A stretch of 64,000 nucleotides of DNA. Source: Prochlorococcus sp. AG-449-G23. GTDB taxonomy: Bacteria; Cyanobacteriota; Cyanobacteriia; PCC-6307; Cyanobiaceae. The translations under genes and the position numbers were made by a program. The stretch spans positions 31,978 through 95,977 of the forward strand of contig QCQJ01000003.1 of NCBI GenBank assembly GCA_003209585.1, read 5' to 3'. Shown here piece by piece: positions 45,739 through 54,081 of this stretch (positions within the stretch are counted from its first letter, which is position 1; every line of letters starts with the position of its first letter). The notes under the pieces were generated by a model. That model saw only the letters and a program-made list of their open reading frames with translations, did not search any database and had not been told where the DNA came from.

Positions 45739-46848
45739 ATGAAAAAATTATTATCTATGACCTTGATAGGATCTACTTTTTTACTTGGATCTAATTCAGC
45801 AAGAGCAGATTGGGATACTTGGGGATTCACAGGTGACTATATCCCAGGAACCTCTGATGTAGGTTTAGATATTTATACTATTGACTCATCCACTGGGACT
45901 AAAACTCTTAGAAGCCAAAAAAATATTGGTTATAAAGCTAACGTTAGTTCTTTTGGAGATGGTTATAGTTATGTCGAAGACAATAAAATATATGTTGAGA
46001 CTACAACAGATTCTGGAAATAAACTTTTCAATATTTACGACTTAGATAATGACTCATGGTCAACCAGTTCTGATACCAGCCATTGGTCAGATGGTCTTAC
46101 AGATAGTCAGAAAAGGGTAGGTGTTTTTAATTACGGTGATACAACGATGGAAATCACTAGTGAAGGTATTACAAAAGATGGAGAAAATATAATTAAAACC
46201 TCCTCAAATGGAATCACAAGTATTGGTAAAAATTCTTTGAAATTACAAGAAACTGCAACCGAAACGAAATTATGGGCAACTGACTCTAATGGGAGAATTG
46301 CACCAATAAATATTACTAATGGAACAAAGTTATTAATCGAAGGAAGAGATGTAGAGCAATCAATTAATAATGTAGGTGCGTTAAGCGCCGCCCTTACGGG
46401 TTTACCTGCAGTTCCATCTGACACAACTCTTACTTGTGGTTTTGGAACTGGAACTCATGGAGGTGATTTTGCCTTTTCTGGTGGTTGTGCTTCTAAAGTT
46501 AGTGAAAAATTTTCAATTAATTATGCTGCATCTATCACTATGCCTGGTCAAGAATATGCAGGTGATTTTGAGGATAAGTTTTCTGCGAGAGCAGGATTTA
46601 TTTGGCAATTAGGAAAGTCTGCAAAGCCTACTCAAATTAGTGTTAGTAAAACAAAAGTATTAAAAAAAGAAATTAGCGAATTAAGAGAAAATAATAATCA
46701 AATAATTTCACAAAATAAAAATTTGCAATTAGAAAATCAGTCAATTATTTCTCAAAATAAAGCACTTTTAGAACGACTTGAAAGACTTGAAAAAGTAGCA
46801 CTTAGTAACTCAAATTCAAAAGATTTAGCGACTATAAAACTACCCTAA
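45739..46848 (+). CDS. secreted YadA-anchor-like protein, paralogue 4
   Basis: 369 residues. The signal peptide ends ARA at residue 23 and is close to that of paralogue 3. The N-terminal domain has IYTIDSSTGTKTLRSQKN and IYDLDNDSWSTSS. The linker is more divergent (SIGKNSLKLQETATETKLWA). The anchor-like domain (about 209-292) keeps RDVEQSINNVGALSAALTGL, the Cys pair and the final SARAGFIWQLG strand. A coiled coil of about 60 residues with many Asn/Gln follows, then NSKDLATIKLP. At nucleotide level it is the most diverged anchor of the four (many third-position changes such as AGCGCCGCCC). Confidence 0.7.
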   Translation: MKKLLSMTLIGSTFLLGSNSARADWDTWGFTGDYIPGTSDVGLDIYTIDSSTGTKTLRSQKNIGYKANVSSFGDGYSYVEDNKIYVETTTDSGNKLFNIYDLDNDSWSTSSDTSHWSDGLTDSQKRVGVFNYGDTTMEITSEGITKDGENIIKTSSNGITSIGKNSLKLQETATETKLWATDSNGRIAPINITNGTKLLIEGRDVEQSINNVGALSAALTGLPAVPSDTTLTCGFGTGTHGGDFAFSGGCASKVSEKFSINYAASITMPGQEYAGDFEDKFSARAGFIWQLGKSAKPTQISVSKTKVLKKEISELRENNNQIISQNKNLQLENQSIISQNKALLERLERLEKVALSNSNSKDLATIKLP

Positions 46849-46864
46849 TTAAGTAGAAATAATA

Positions 46865-46886
46865 ATCACATTATTATCACAGTCGC
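46865..46886 (+). repeat. 11-bp phased repeat pair (site f)
   Basis: ATCACATTATT followed by ATCACAGTCGC, with cores at 46865 and 46876. The surrounding AATAATCACA...ATCACAG...GCAAAA also resembles site a at 40500, so the two ends of the array carry related elements. Confidence 0.5.
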
Positions 46887-46951
46887 AAAAGGTGTGTATT
46901 CTTTTATAGATTTTATATAGTAATATCAACTGATCCCAAGGATCACATTCA

Positions 46952-46977
46952 CTACGTCGTATATTCCGAGTTTATTT
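46952..46977 (+). repeat. diverged copy of the array direct repeat inside the argJ 3' end
   Basis: CTACGTCGTATATTCCGAGT followed by TTATTT, matching R2 at 19 of 26 positions, with the central GTCGTATATTC and the right-hand ATTTCAAC conserved at the same spacing. It covers the last codons and stop of argJ, read on the minus strand. Confidence 0.45.
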
Positions 46978-48190
46978 CAACATACTTTTTAGAAAGATCG
47001 CACCCCCAAGCGGTACCTTTCGATTCTCCAGAATTTAGATTAATCATAATTTTTACAATATCATCAACTAAATATCTCCCTTTCATTCTGGACTTAATAT
47101 AGTCTGTGACTTTTTGTGAATCATATTTATTTAACTTGCCGTTTTCCAAAATCTGAGTATTACCTATAAACAAATCAACCTCATTAAAATTGAATTTAAC
47201 TCCAGAATTGCCTGCAGCAGAAATGATTCGTCCCCAATTCGGATCACAACCATGTATCGCAGTTTTTACCAAAGCAGAATTACAAATAGATTTCGCGAGC
47301 ATAATTGCATCATCTGTATTTTTTGCTCCTTGAACCAAAACTTCTAATAAACAATTTGCTCCCTCTCCATCCCTTGCAATATTTTTTGCCAAGTTTTGAC
47401 ATACAATATCAATCCCTTTTTGGATAATTGGAAAATACCTTTTTTCAATTTTCTCTCCTGCATTTATTCCAACAAAAGAATCATTTGTGCTTGTCTCTCC
47501 ATCAACTGATATGGCATTAAAAGATTTTTTAACCGCAATAGCAATCATTTTGTCCCATTCTTCTTTTTGAATACCCACATCACAGGTTAGAAAAGCAAGC
47601 ATTGTAGCCATATTGGGGTAAATCATTCCTGAACCTTTTGCAAATCCTGCTATTTTTATTTTTCTACCTTGAATAATCGTCTCTATTAAAACTTTTTTTA
47701 AAGTCAAATCAGTAGTTAAAATAGCTTCTGCTGCATTTTGAAAATTATTACCCTTTAAATCACTAATTAAATTCGGTAAATTCTTTACTAAATCATTTAT
47801 TTGTATTGGAACACCAATTATACCAGTTGAGCACATTAAAACTTCTTCTTCTTTTATTCCTAAAAGTGCCGCAATCTTTCCTGTAGCAATATGAGAATGT
47901 TGAATTCCAAGATTTCCTGTACATGCATTTGCTTGACCAGAATTAATTAGTATTGCTCGTACAAAACCTGAAGTTGTTTTAATCCTTTCCTCACAAATAT
48001 CCACACAAGAAGCGCGAACTATTGATTGGGTAAACATCCCACTAAAAATACTTCCTTCTGGAGCGAGTATTAGTGCTAAATCTTTTTTACTAGAAGCTTT
48101 TAATCCAGCAGATATCCCAGCGAAAAGAAACCCCTTGGGTGCCATCTTACTGTCATCAACAAACGACCAATTGGAATCTAACTGGCTCAA
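46952..48190 (-). CDS. argJ: bifunctional glutamate N-acetyltransferase/ornithine acetyltransferase
   Basis: Arginine biosynthesis enzyme that recycles the acetyl group between N-acetylornithine and glutamate. The precursor cleaves itself between Ala195 and Thr196 in KGSGMIYPNMATMLAFL, and Thr196 becomes the nucleophile. Oxyanion residues TGIIGV (122-127) and the GDGEGANCL-like segment DGEGANCL are present. Its 412 residues match. The 3' end (codons for EINSEYTT and stop) coincides with the array repeat, so the array abuts the gene without damaging it. Confidence 0.95.
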   Translation of the reverse strand: MSQLDSNWSFVDDSKMAPKGFLFAGISAGLKASSKKDLALILAPEGSIFSGMFTQSIVRASCVDICEERIKTTSGFVRAILINSGQANACTGNLGIQHSHIATGKIAALLGIKEEEVLMCSTGIIGVPIQINDLVKNLPNLISDLKGNNFQNAAEAILTTDLTLKKVLIETIIQGRKIKIAGFAKGSGMIYPNMATMLAFLTCDVGIQKEEWDKMIAIAVKKSFNAISVDGETSTNDSFVGINAGEKIEKRYFPIIQKGIDIVCQNLAKNIARDGEGANCLLEVLVQGAKNTDDAIMLAKSICNSALVKTAIHGCDPNWGRIISAAGNSGVKFNFNEVDLFIGNTQILENGKLNKYDSQKVTDYIKSRMKGRYLVDDIVKIMINLNSGESKGTAWGCDLSKKYVEINSEYTT

Positions 48191-48265
48191 ACTTTTTAGT
48201 ATTTTAATTCATACTAACTATTCTTTAATACTAAAGAAACAGATAATTAGATTATTATAAATTAT

Positions 48266-48883
48266 ATGAATATTCCTCAAAAATCAAAAAACAAACAAAG
48301 AAGAATTGGTTTAACAGGAGGTATTGCCAGTGGGAAGACAACCATAACTAATTACATTAGAAAAAATAAAAACATTCCAATATTAGATGCAGATAATTTA
48401 TCAAGAAAATTAATCAAACCAAACACATATGGATATAAGAAAATTTTAGATTATTTTGGAAATAAAATTATTGATAATAAGGACAATTCAGAAAGGGTAA
48501 TAAACAGAAAACTTTTAAGAAACATTATTTTTAAACATTCAGAAAGTAAAGAATGGCTTGAAAAACTGCTTCACCCATTAATTAAAGAAAAAATGATAGA
48601 AGAATGCAGTCAATACAAAAATAATCAAACTATAGTATTGGTTATTCCTTTATTATTTGAAGCAAAATTTGAAGATATTTGCACTGAAATATGGTTAGTT
48701 AAATGTCCTAAAGAACTACAAAAAAAAAGACTTATCGCAAGAGATAAAATAAGCGAAAAAGAAGCATATGACTCTATCAATCTTCAATTAAGTTTTGAAG
48801 AAAAAAGAAAATTTGCAGACATTATTTTAGATAATTCAGATGATCAAAATAAATGGATCAAGACAATAAGAGAGCTTCTTTGA
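48266..48883 (+). CDS. coaE: dephospho-CoA kinase
   Basis: Last step of coenzyme A synthesis. The P-loop GGIASGKTT is at residues 18-26, followed by the substrate DADNLSR near 42-48 (usual form DAD). LVIPLLFE and RLIARD complete the family pattern. Its 205 residues are normal. It is divergent from argJ with about 75 bases between and converges with gatB, 4 bases apart. Confidence 0.93.
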   Translation: MNIPQKSKNKQRRIGLTGGIASGKTTITNYIRKNKNIPILDADNLSRKLIKPNTYGYKKILDYFGNKIIDNKDNSERVINRKLLRNIIFKHSESKEWLEKLLHPLIKEKMIEECSQYKNNQTIVLVIPLLFEAKFEDICTEIWLVKCPKELQKKRLIARDKISEKEAYDSINLQLSFEEKRKFADIILDNSDDQNKWIKTIRELL

Positions 48884-48887
48884 AGCT

Positions 48888-50360
48888 TTAGCTATTCAAT
48901 TTTTCTGCAAGAAGTTTATTTGCAAGTTTAGGGTCAGCTTTACCTTTTGTTCTTTTCATTAATTGACCAACAAAAAAACCAAGTAATTTAGTTTTACCAT
49001 TTCTAAATGCTTGAACCTCATCTGGATGTTCAGTTATAAGTTCATCAATTATTGGTAAAATACTTGAAGTATCAGATATCATAGCCAACCCTTTTTCTGC
49101 AACTAATTTCTTCGGAGAAATATTTTTTTGAATTAGTTCAGGTAAAATTTCTTTTGCAATTTTTCCACTGATATTGTTATTTGAAATCATGCTAATCATT
49201 TCAGCAAGGTTTTCAGGACTAAGTTTTAAGTCAGTAAAAGTAAGTTTATTTGCTTTTAAATAGCCCATAATATCACTTGTTACCCAATTTGAAGCTAGTT
49301 TGGCCTCAGCACCATTAGCTACTGTTTCTTCGAAAAAGTTTGCCATGTTAATTTCATCAGAAATTACCCTTGCATCATATGCAGATAACCCAAATTCACT
49401 TACGTATTTGTTTCTTTTCTTTGAAGGTAATTCTGGAAGTTCTTTTAACCATATTTCTTTTTGGGCTTTTGTTATTTCAATTGGTCCTAAGTCAGGATCT
49501 GGGAAATATCTATAGTCACTGCTGCCTTCTTTCATTCTCATACTTTTTGTTAATTGTTTAGCTTCATCCCATAACCTTGTTTCTTGGAAAATTTTTCCTC
49601 CATTTTCATAAACTTCTATTTGTCTTGCTATTTCATAATCACAAGCCTTTTGAATTGCAGAAAATGAATTCATATTCTTTATTTCCACTTTGGTACCAAA
49701 AGGAGCATCAGGTCCTTTTCTAACTGAAATATTGACATCACATCGCAATGAACCCTCTTGCATATTTCCGTCTGATACTCCTAGGTATCTAACTGTTCTT
49801 CTAATCTCTGAAGCATATTCAGATGCCTCTTTACCTGATCTAATATCTGGTTTACTTACAATCTCACAAAGTGCTATTCCAGCACGATTGTAATCAACTA
49901 AAGAATACTTAGAACCAGCTAATCTGTCACTGCCTGAATGGACTAGTTTTCCGGCGTCTTCTTCCATATGTAGCCTTTCTATACCAATTTTTTTGATATA
50001 AGGTTCTTTGCCCTTTTCAATTATTTCAACCTCTAACCAGCCATTTTCAGCTAGTGGCTCATCAAATTGTGAAATTTGATAATTTTTAGGCAGATCAGGA
50101 TAAAAATATTGTTTTCTATCAAATTTACAATGTTCTGCAACATTTAAGTTTAATGCTAACGAAGTTTTTACAGCATACTCAAGAACAGTCTCATTCAAAA
50201 CTGGAAGAGTTCCTGGTAACCCACAAACTACAGGATCTATATGGGTATTAGGTGCATCACCAAAAGCTGTTGACGCAGATGTGAATATTTTACTTTTCGT
50301 ATTAAGCTGTACATGAGTTTCCAAACCAATCACAGCTTCCCAAGATTCCAAATTGTTCAT
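48888..50360 (-). CDS. gatB: aspartyl/glutamyl-tRNA amidotransferase subunit B
   Basis: Subunit B of GatCAB, which converts Glu-tRNA(Gln) to Gln-tRNA(Gln); cyanobacteria need it because they lack glutaminyl-tRNA synthetase. From ATG 50360 it has 490 residues starting MNNLESWEAVIGLETHVQLN, the standard GatB N-terminus; the frame upstream to 50417 is hydrophobic and atypical. CGLPGTLPVLN, LHMEEDAGK, DYNRAG and EIKNMNSF segments are all present, with a C-terminal YqeY-like helical tail. Confidence 0.96.
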   Translation of the reverse strand: MNNLESWEAVIGLETHVQLNTKSKIFTSASTAFGDAPNTHIDPVVCGLPGTLPVLNETVLEYAVKTSLALNLNVAEHCKFDRKQYFYPDLPKNYQISQFDEPLAENGWLEVEIIEKGKEPYIKKIGIERLHMEEDAGKLVHSGSDRLAGSKYSLVDYNRAGIALCEIVSKPDIRSGKEASEYASEIRRTVRYLGVSDGNMQEGSLRCDVNISVRKGPDAPFGTKVEIKNMNSFSAIQKACDYEIARQIEVYENGGKIFQETRLWDEAKQLTKSMRMKEGSSDYRYFPDPDLGPIEITKAQKEIWLKELPELPSKKRNKYVSEFGLSAYDARVISDEINMANFFEETVANGAEAKLASNWVTSDIMGYLKANKLTFTDLKLSPENLAEMISMISNNNISGKIAKEILPELIQKNISPKKLVAEKGLAMISDTSSILPIIDELITEHPDEVQAFRNGKTKLLGFFVGQLMKRTKGKADPKLANKLLAEKLNS

Positions 50361-50440
50361 TATCAAAAGTCTCTTTATTAATATTATTGGATATAAAGGA
50401 AAAGAGGACCAAAACACAAATAAAAAATATTAATTATTAA

Positions 50441-51550
50441 ATGACAGAAGAAACCAAAAATTCAATATTAATTATTGGCGGTGGCCTTTTAGGTTTATCT
50501 ATTGCTTATGAATTTTCTAGAAATAACTTCAAAGTTTTAGTTTTAAGCAAAAACAGAAATGAATCAGCTGGATTTGTTGCTGCAGGAATGTTAGCTACTC
50601 ATGCCGAAGGGCTCGAGGATGAATTACTAAAATTTGGCCAAGAAAGTCAAAGTCTAATTCCAAAGTGGATAAAAAGTATTGAACAAGACAGTAATATTAA
50701 ATGCGGTTTAAAAAAATGTGGCATAGTAGTTCCTTTTAAAAACAAAGAAGATCTTGAAGAGTTTCCCACTTATGAATACGGAAAATATTTAAATCACGAA
50801 GATCTTCAAACAGAAATTAATGGAATAAATTCTATTTGGAAACATGGTTTACTTTTTGAACAAGATGGTCAAATAGATAACCGAAGAAGACTGATGCGTG
50901 CTCTTGAGAGAGCATGCTCCTTGCACGGAGTCGAATTTCAAGAAGGATCAGAAGTAGAGGATTTGATATTAGAAAAAAACAAAATTACAGGTGCAAAAGT
51001 TTTATATGCCACTGGGGAACAAAAAAAAATTAACTGCGAAAAAGCAATTATATGCAGCGGTGCTTGGAGTAAAAAAATTTTTAATAAGATTCCAGTCTTT
51101 CCTGTAAAGGGACAAATGCTCTCAATACAAGGTCCAACAAATTTTCTGAAAAGAGTTATTTTTGGTCCAAAAACTTATCTAGTTCCACGTGATGATGGAC
51201 TTATTATCGTTGGAGCGACAGTAGAAAAAGATTCAAAATTTAATCAGGGTAATACTCCTAATGGAATAAAACAACTGCAAGAAGGCATTCGCTCCTTATT
51301 ACCAGAAGCTATTAATTGGCCACAAATGGAACATTGGTGGGGATTTAGACCTGGCACACCAGATCTAAAACCAGTAATTGGAAAATCAAAAATTGAAAAC
51401 CTTTTTATAGCTACAGGACATTACAGAAATGGAGTTTTATTTTCTGCAATAACAAGTGATCTTCTTTTGAAAATAGTTCAAAATAAAAGTCTCAAAGAAA
51501 TAGAAAAAAGCTTTTTAGAAAAATTTAGTTTAGATAGATTTGATATTTAA
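50441..51550 (+). CDS. thiO: FAD-dependent amine oxidoreductase, glycine oxidase ThiO-like
   Basis: DAO-family flavoenzyme. The FAD motif GGGLLG is at residues 13-18 and FVAAGMLATHAEG near 48-60 is characteristic of ThiO. The C-terminal HWWGFRPGTPDLKPVIGKS, with the substrate-binding arginine, and ATGHYRNGVLFS are typical of glycine oxidases. In thiamine synthesis ThiO makes the iminoglycine used for the thiazole ring. Its 369 residues fit. No other thi gene is nearby, so a general D-amino-acid or glycine oxidase role is the alternative. Confidence 0.85.
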   Translation: MTEETKNSILIIGGGLLGLSIAYEFSRNNFKVLVLSKNRNESAGFVAAGMLATHAEGLEDELLKFGQESQSLIPKWIKSIEQDSNIKCGLKKCGIVVPFKNKEDLEEFPTYEYGKYLNHEDLQTEINGINSIWKHGLLFEQDGQIDNRRRLMRALERACSLHGVEFQEGSEVEDLILEKNKITGAKVLYATGEQKKINCEKAIICSGAWSKKIFNKIPVFPVKGQMLSIQGPTNFLKRVIFGPKTYLVPRDDGLIIVGATVEKDSKFNQGNTPNGIKQLQEGIRSLLPEAINWPQMEHWWGFRPGTPDLKPVIGKSKIENLFIATGHYRNGVLFSAITSDLLLKIVQNKSLKEIEKSFLEKFSLDRFDI

Positions 51551-51553
51551 ATT

Positions 51554-52012
51554 TTAATTTTCAGATCGCCATTTTGCATCAGAAGTTTCCCACTCACATA
51601 ATTCCTCTTCGTTAAACCATAGATCAATTTCAAATTTTGCAGTATCTTCTCCATCAGAACCATGAATAATATTCCTCCCAATATCAATAGCTAAATCACC
51701 TCTAATTGTTCCAGGCTCTGCTTCAAGAGGTTTTGTTGCACCTATTAGTTTTCTAGCACTCAAAATAACTCCTGCGCCTTCCCACACCATTGCTACAACA
51801 GGACCACTTGAAATAAAATCTACTAAATCACCAAAAAAGGGTCTTTCTCTATGTACGCCATAATGATTTTGTGCAAGATCTTTTGAGGGGATTAATTGCT
51901 TTAATCCAACCAACTTAAATCCTTTTTTCTCAAATCTGCCGATAATCTCAGCAATATATCCTCTTTGAACTCCATCTGGTTTAATTGCAATAAAAGTTCT
52001 CTCTTTGGCCAT
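51554..52012 (-). CDS. ndk: nucleoside diphosphate kinase
   Basis: Transfers the terminal phosphate among nucleoside triphosphates through a phosphohistidine. The active-site His117 lies in [20 protein letters not shown] at the N-terminus and [20 protein letters not shown] are the standard blocks. Its 152 residues match. It converges with thiO, 3 bases apart. Confidence 0.97.
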   Translation of the reverse strand: MAKERTFIAIKPDGVQRGYIAEIIGRFEKKGFKLVGLKQLIPSKDLAQNHYGVHRERPFFGDLVDFISSGPVVAMVWEGAGVILSARKLIGATKPLEAEPGTIRGDLAIDIGRNIIHGSDGEDTAKFEIDLWFNEEELCEWETSDAKWRSEN

Positions 52013-52134
52013 TTAGTTAATAATCACTTTATGTATATTCAACTTTTGGGTGGTAACTTGGCAAGTAATCATTAAAATAAAAGATATTGTTTTGAGTTAT
52101 TTTCAAAAACATTTATTAATCACTAAGACATAAA

Positions 52135-54081
52135 TTGACCAATTTTGAGCCGAAAAAATTAAAGAATATTTGGACTATTGAAGATAGTATTTCAACTTAC
52201 AACATAGACAAATGGGGAGATAAATATTTTTCTATAAATTCCAAAGGAAATATATCAGTATCTAAAGATATAAAATCTGAAAATAAGATTGATCTTTTTA
52301 AGCTTGTCAAAGAACTTAAAAGTAGAGAAATAAATCCTCCATTAATTATAAGATTTAATGATATTTTGAAAGATCGAATAAATGCATTACATGAATCTTT
52401 TTTAAAAGCAATAAAAACTTATAAATATAAGAACATTTATCAAGGCGTTTTTCCTGTAAAATGTAATCAACAGAAAAATGTCCTAGAAAAGATAATAGAG
52501 TTTGGTAGCCAATGGAATTTTGGTTTAGAAGTAGGAAGTAAATCAGAACTATTAATTGGTCTTGCACTTCTTGAAAACCAAAATTCATTATTGATATGCA
52601 ATGGATATAAAGACAAAAAATATATTGAGATTGCTACTTTGGCCAGAAAACTCGGCAAAAAACCAATAATAGTTATTGAACAACGAGATGAAGTAAAAAG
52701 AATTATTCAAGCAGTTCAAGAACTTAACGCGACTCCATTGATAGGAATTAGAGCAAAGTTATCAAGTAAAAGTAGTGGTAGGTGGGGCAAATCTATTGGA
52801 GATAATTCCAAGTTTGGATTATCAATCCCAGAAATTATGTCGACAATAAAAGAACTTAAAGAAGCAAATCTTATAAACGAAATGAAATTGCTCCATTTTC
52901 ATATAGGAAGTCAAATAAGTGATATTGCTGTGATCAAAGACGCATTACAAGAAGCGAGTCAAATATATGTTGAACTATGCAAACTAGGAGCCCCAATGCA
53001 ATATATCGACGTTGGGGGAGGATTAGGGATAGATTTTGATGGAACTAAAACCTCCTCCAACACCTCTACTAATTATTCTCTTCAAAATTATGCTAACGAT
53101 GTAATTGCAACCATCAAAGATTCATGTGAATTAAATAATATCAAGCATCCAACTATAATCTCAGAAAGTGGAAGAGCAATAATTAGTCATTGTTCAGTTT
53201 TAATTTTTAATGTCTTAGGAACAAGCCATGTCAGTTCCAAACTACAAATTTTTGATAAAAAAAACCAACAATTAATCATTTCAAATTTACTTGAAACTTT
53301 CTATGAATTAAAAAAACTTAAAAATAAAAAAATAAATTTATCTCAAATAATTGAACTATGGAATGATGCAAAAAAGTTTAAAGAAGATTGCTTAGTTGCC
53401 TTTAGATTAGGATTTTTAAGTTTAGCAGAACGAGCTTATGCCGAAGAACTGGCCTGGGCCTGCGCAAAAGAAATTTCTAATAATCTGAATAATGATGAAA
53501 TCAATCACCCTGATTTATCTGAAATTACAGAAACTCTTGCATCAACTTATTATGCAAATTTATCTATCTTTCAATCTATTCCCGATAGCTGGGCAATAAA
53601 TCATATTTTTCCAATATTACCAATACATAGGCACTTGGAGGAGCCTTTCTGCAAAGGCAACTTTGCAGATTTAACTTGTGATTCAGATGGTAAACTAAAT
53701 AATTTTATTGATAATGGAAAAATTAAATCATTACTAAATTTACATAAGCCAGAGCAAGATAAAGACTATCTAATTGGAATTTTTATGACTGGAGCCTATC
53801 AAGAAGCATTAGGAAACTTGCACAATTTATTTGGCAGTACAAATGTTGTCCATATAGATATAAATCAAAATAATTCATATAAGGTCAAAAATATTATTAA
53901 AGAGGACAGTAAATCTGAAATTTTACAATTATTAGATTACAGTTCAGCTTCTTTGGTCGAATCTATAAGAATTAATACTGAATCAGCAATTGATCAACAA
54001 AAATTAACTATTGAAGAAGCAAGGAAATTAATGGATCAAATCGAAATTAGTCTGAGAAAAAGTAGTTATTTATCAGAATGA
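52135..54081 (+). CDS. speA: biosynthetic arginine decarboxylase
   Basis: PLP enzyme of the alanine-racemase-fold decarboxylases, producing agmatine for polyamines. The PLP lysine is in [11 protein letters not shown] near residue 105. [12 protein letters not shown] and [11 protein letters not shown] (phosphate-binding) follow in the middle, and the C-terminal substrate region has [20 protein letters not shown]. Its 648 residues match SpeA. The start is TTG at 52135 (no suitable ATG). The 3' end overlaps alaS by 16 bases, convergent. Confidence 0.93.
   Translation: MTNFEPKKLKNIWTIEDSISTYNIDKWGDKYFSINSKGNISVSKDIKSENKIDLFKLVKELKSREINPPLIIRFNDILKDRINALHESFLKAIKTYKYKNIYQGVFPVKCNQQKNVLEKIIEFGSQWNFGLEVGSKSELLIGLALLENQNSLLICNGYKDKKYIEIATLARKLGKKPIIVIEQRDEVKRIIQAVQELNATPLIGIRAKLSSKSSGRWGKSIGDNSKFGLSIPEIMSTIKELKEANLINEMKLLHFHIGSQISDIAVIKDALQEASQIYVELCKLGAPMQYIDVGGGLGIDFDGTKTSSNTSTNYSLQNYANDVIATIKDSCELNNIKHPTIISESGRAIISHCSVLIFNVLGTSHVSSKLQIFDKKNQQLIISNLLETFYELKKLKNKKINLSQIIELWNDAKKFKEDCLVAFRLGFLSLAERAYAEELAWACAKEISNNLNNDEINHPDLSEITETLASTYYANLSIFQSIPDSWAINHIFPILPIHRHLEEPFCKGNFADLTCDSDGKLNNFIDNGKIKSLLNLHKPEQDKDYLIGIFMTGAYQEALGNLHNLFGSTNVVHIDINQNNSYKVKNIIKEDSKSEILQLLDYSSASLVESIRINTESAIDQQKLTIEEARKLMDQIEISLRKSSYLSE

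Noticed and set aside
37883..46952. tmRNA as the integration site of the array
   Set aside because: ssrA is a common integration target, but conserved genes (aldo/keto reductase, ParA) lie between it and the array and no copy of the ssrA 3' end is seen near 40.4 or 46.9 kb.
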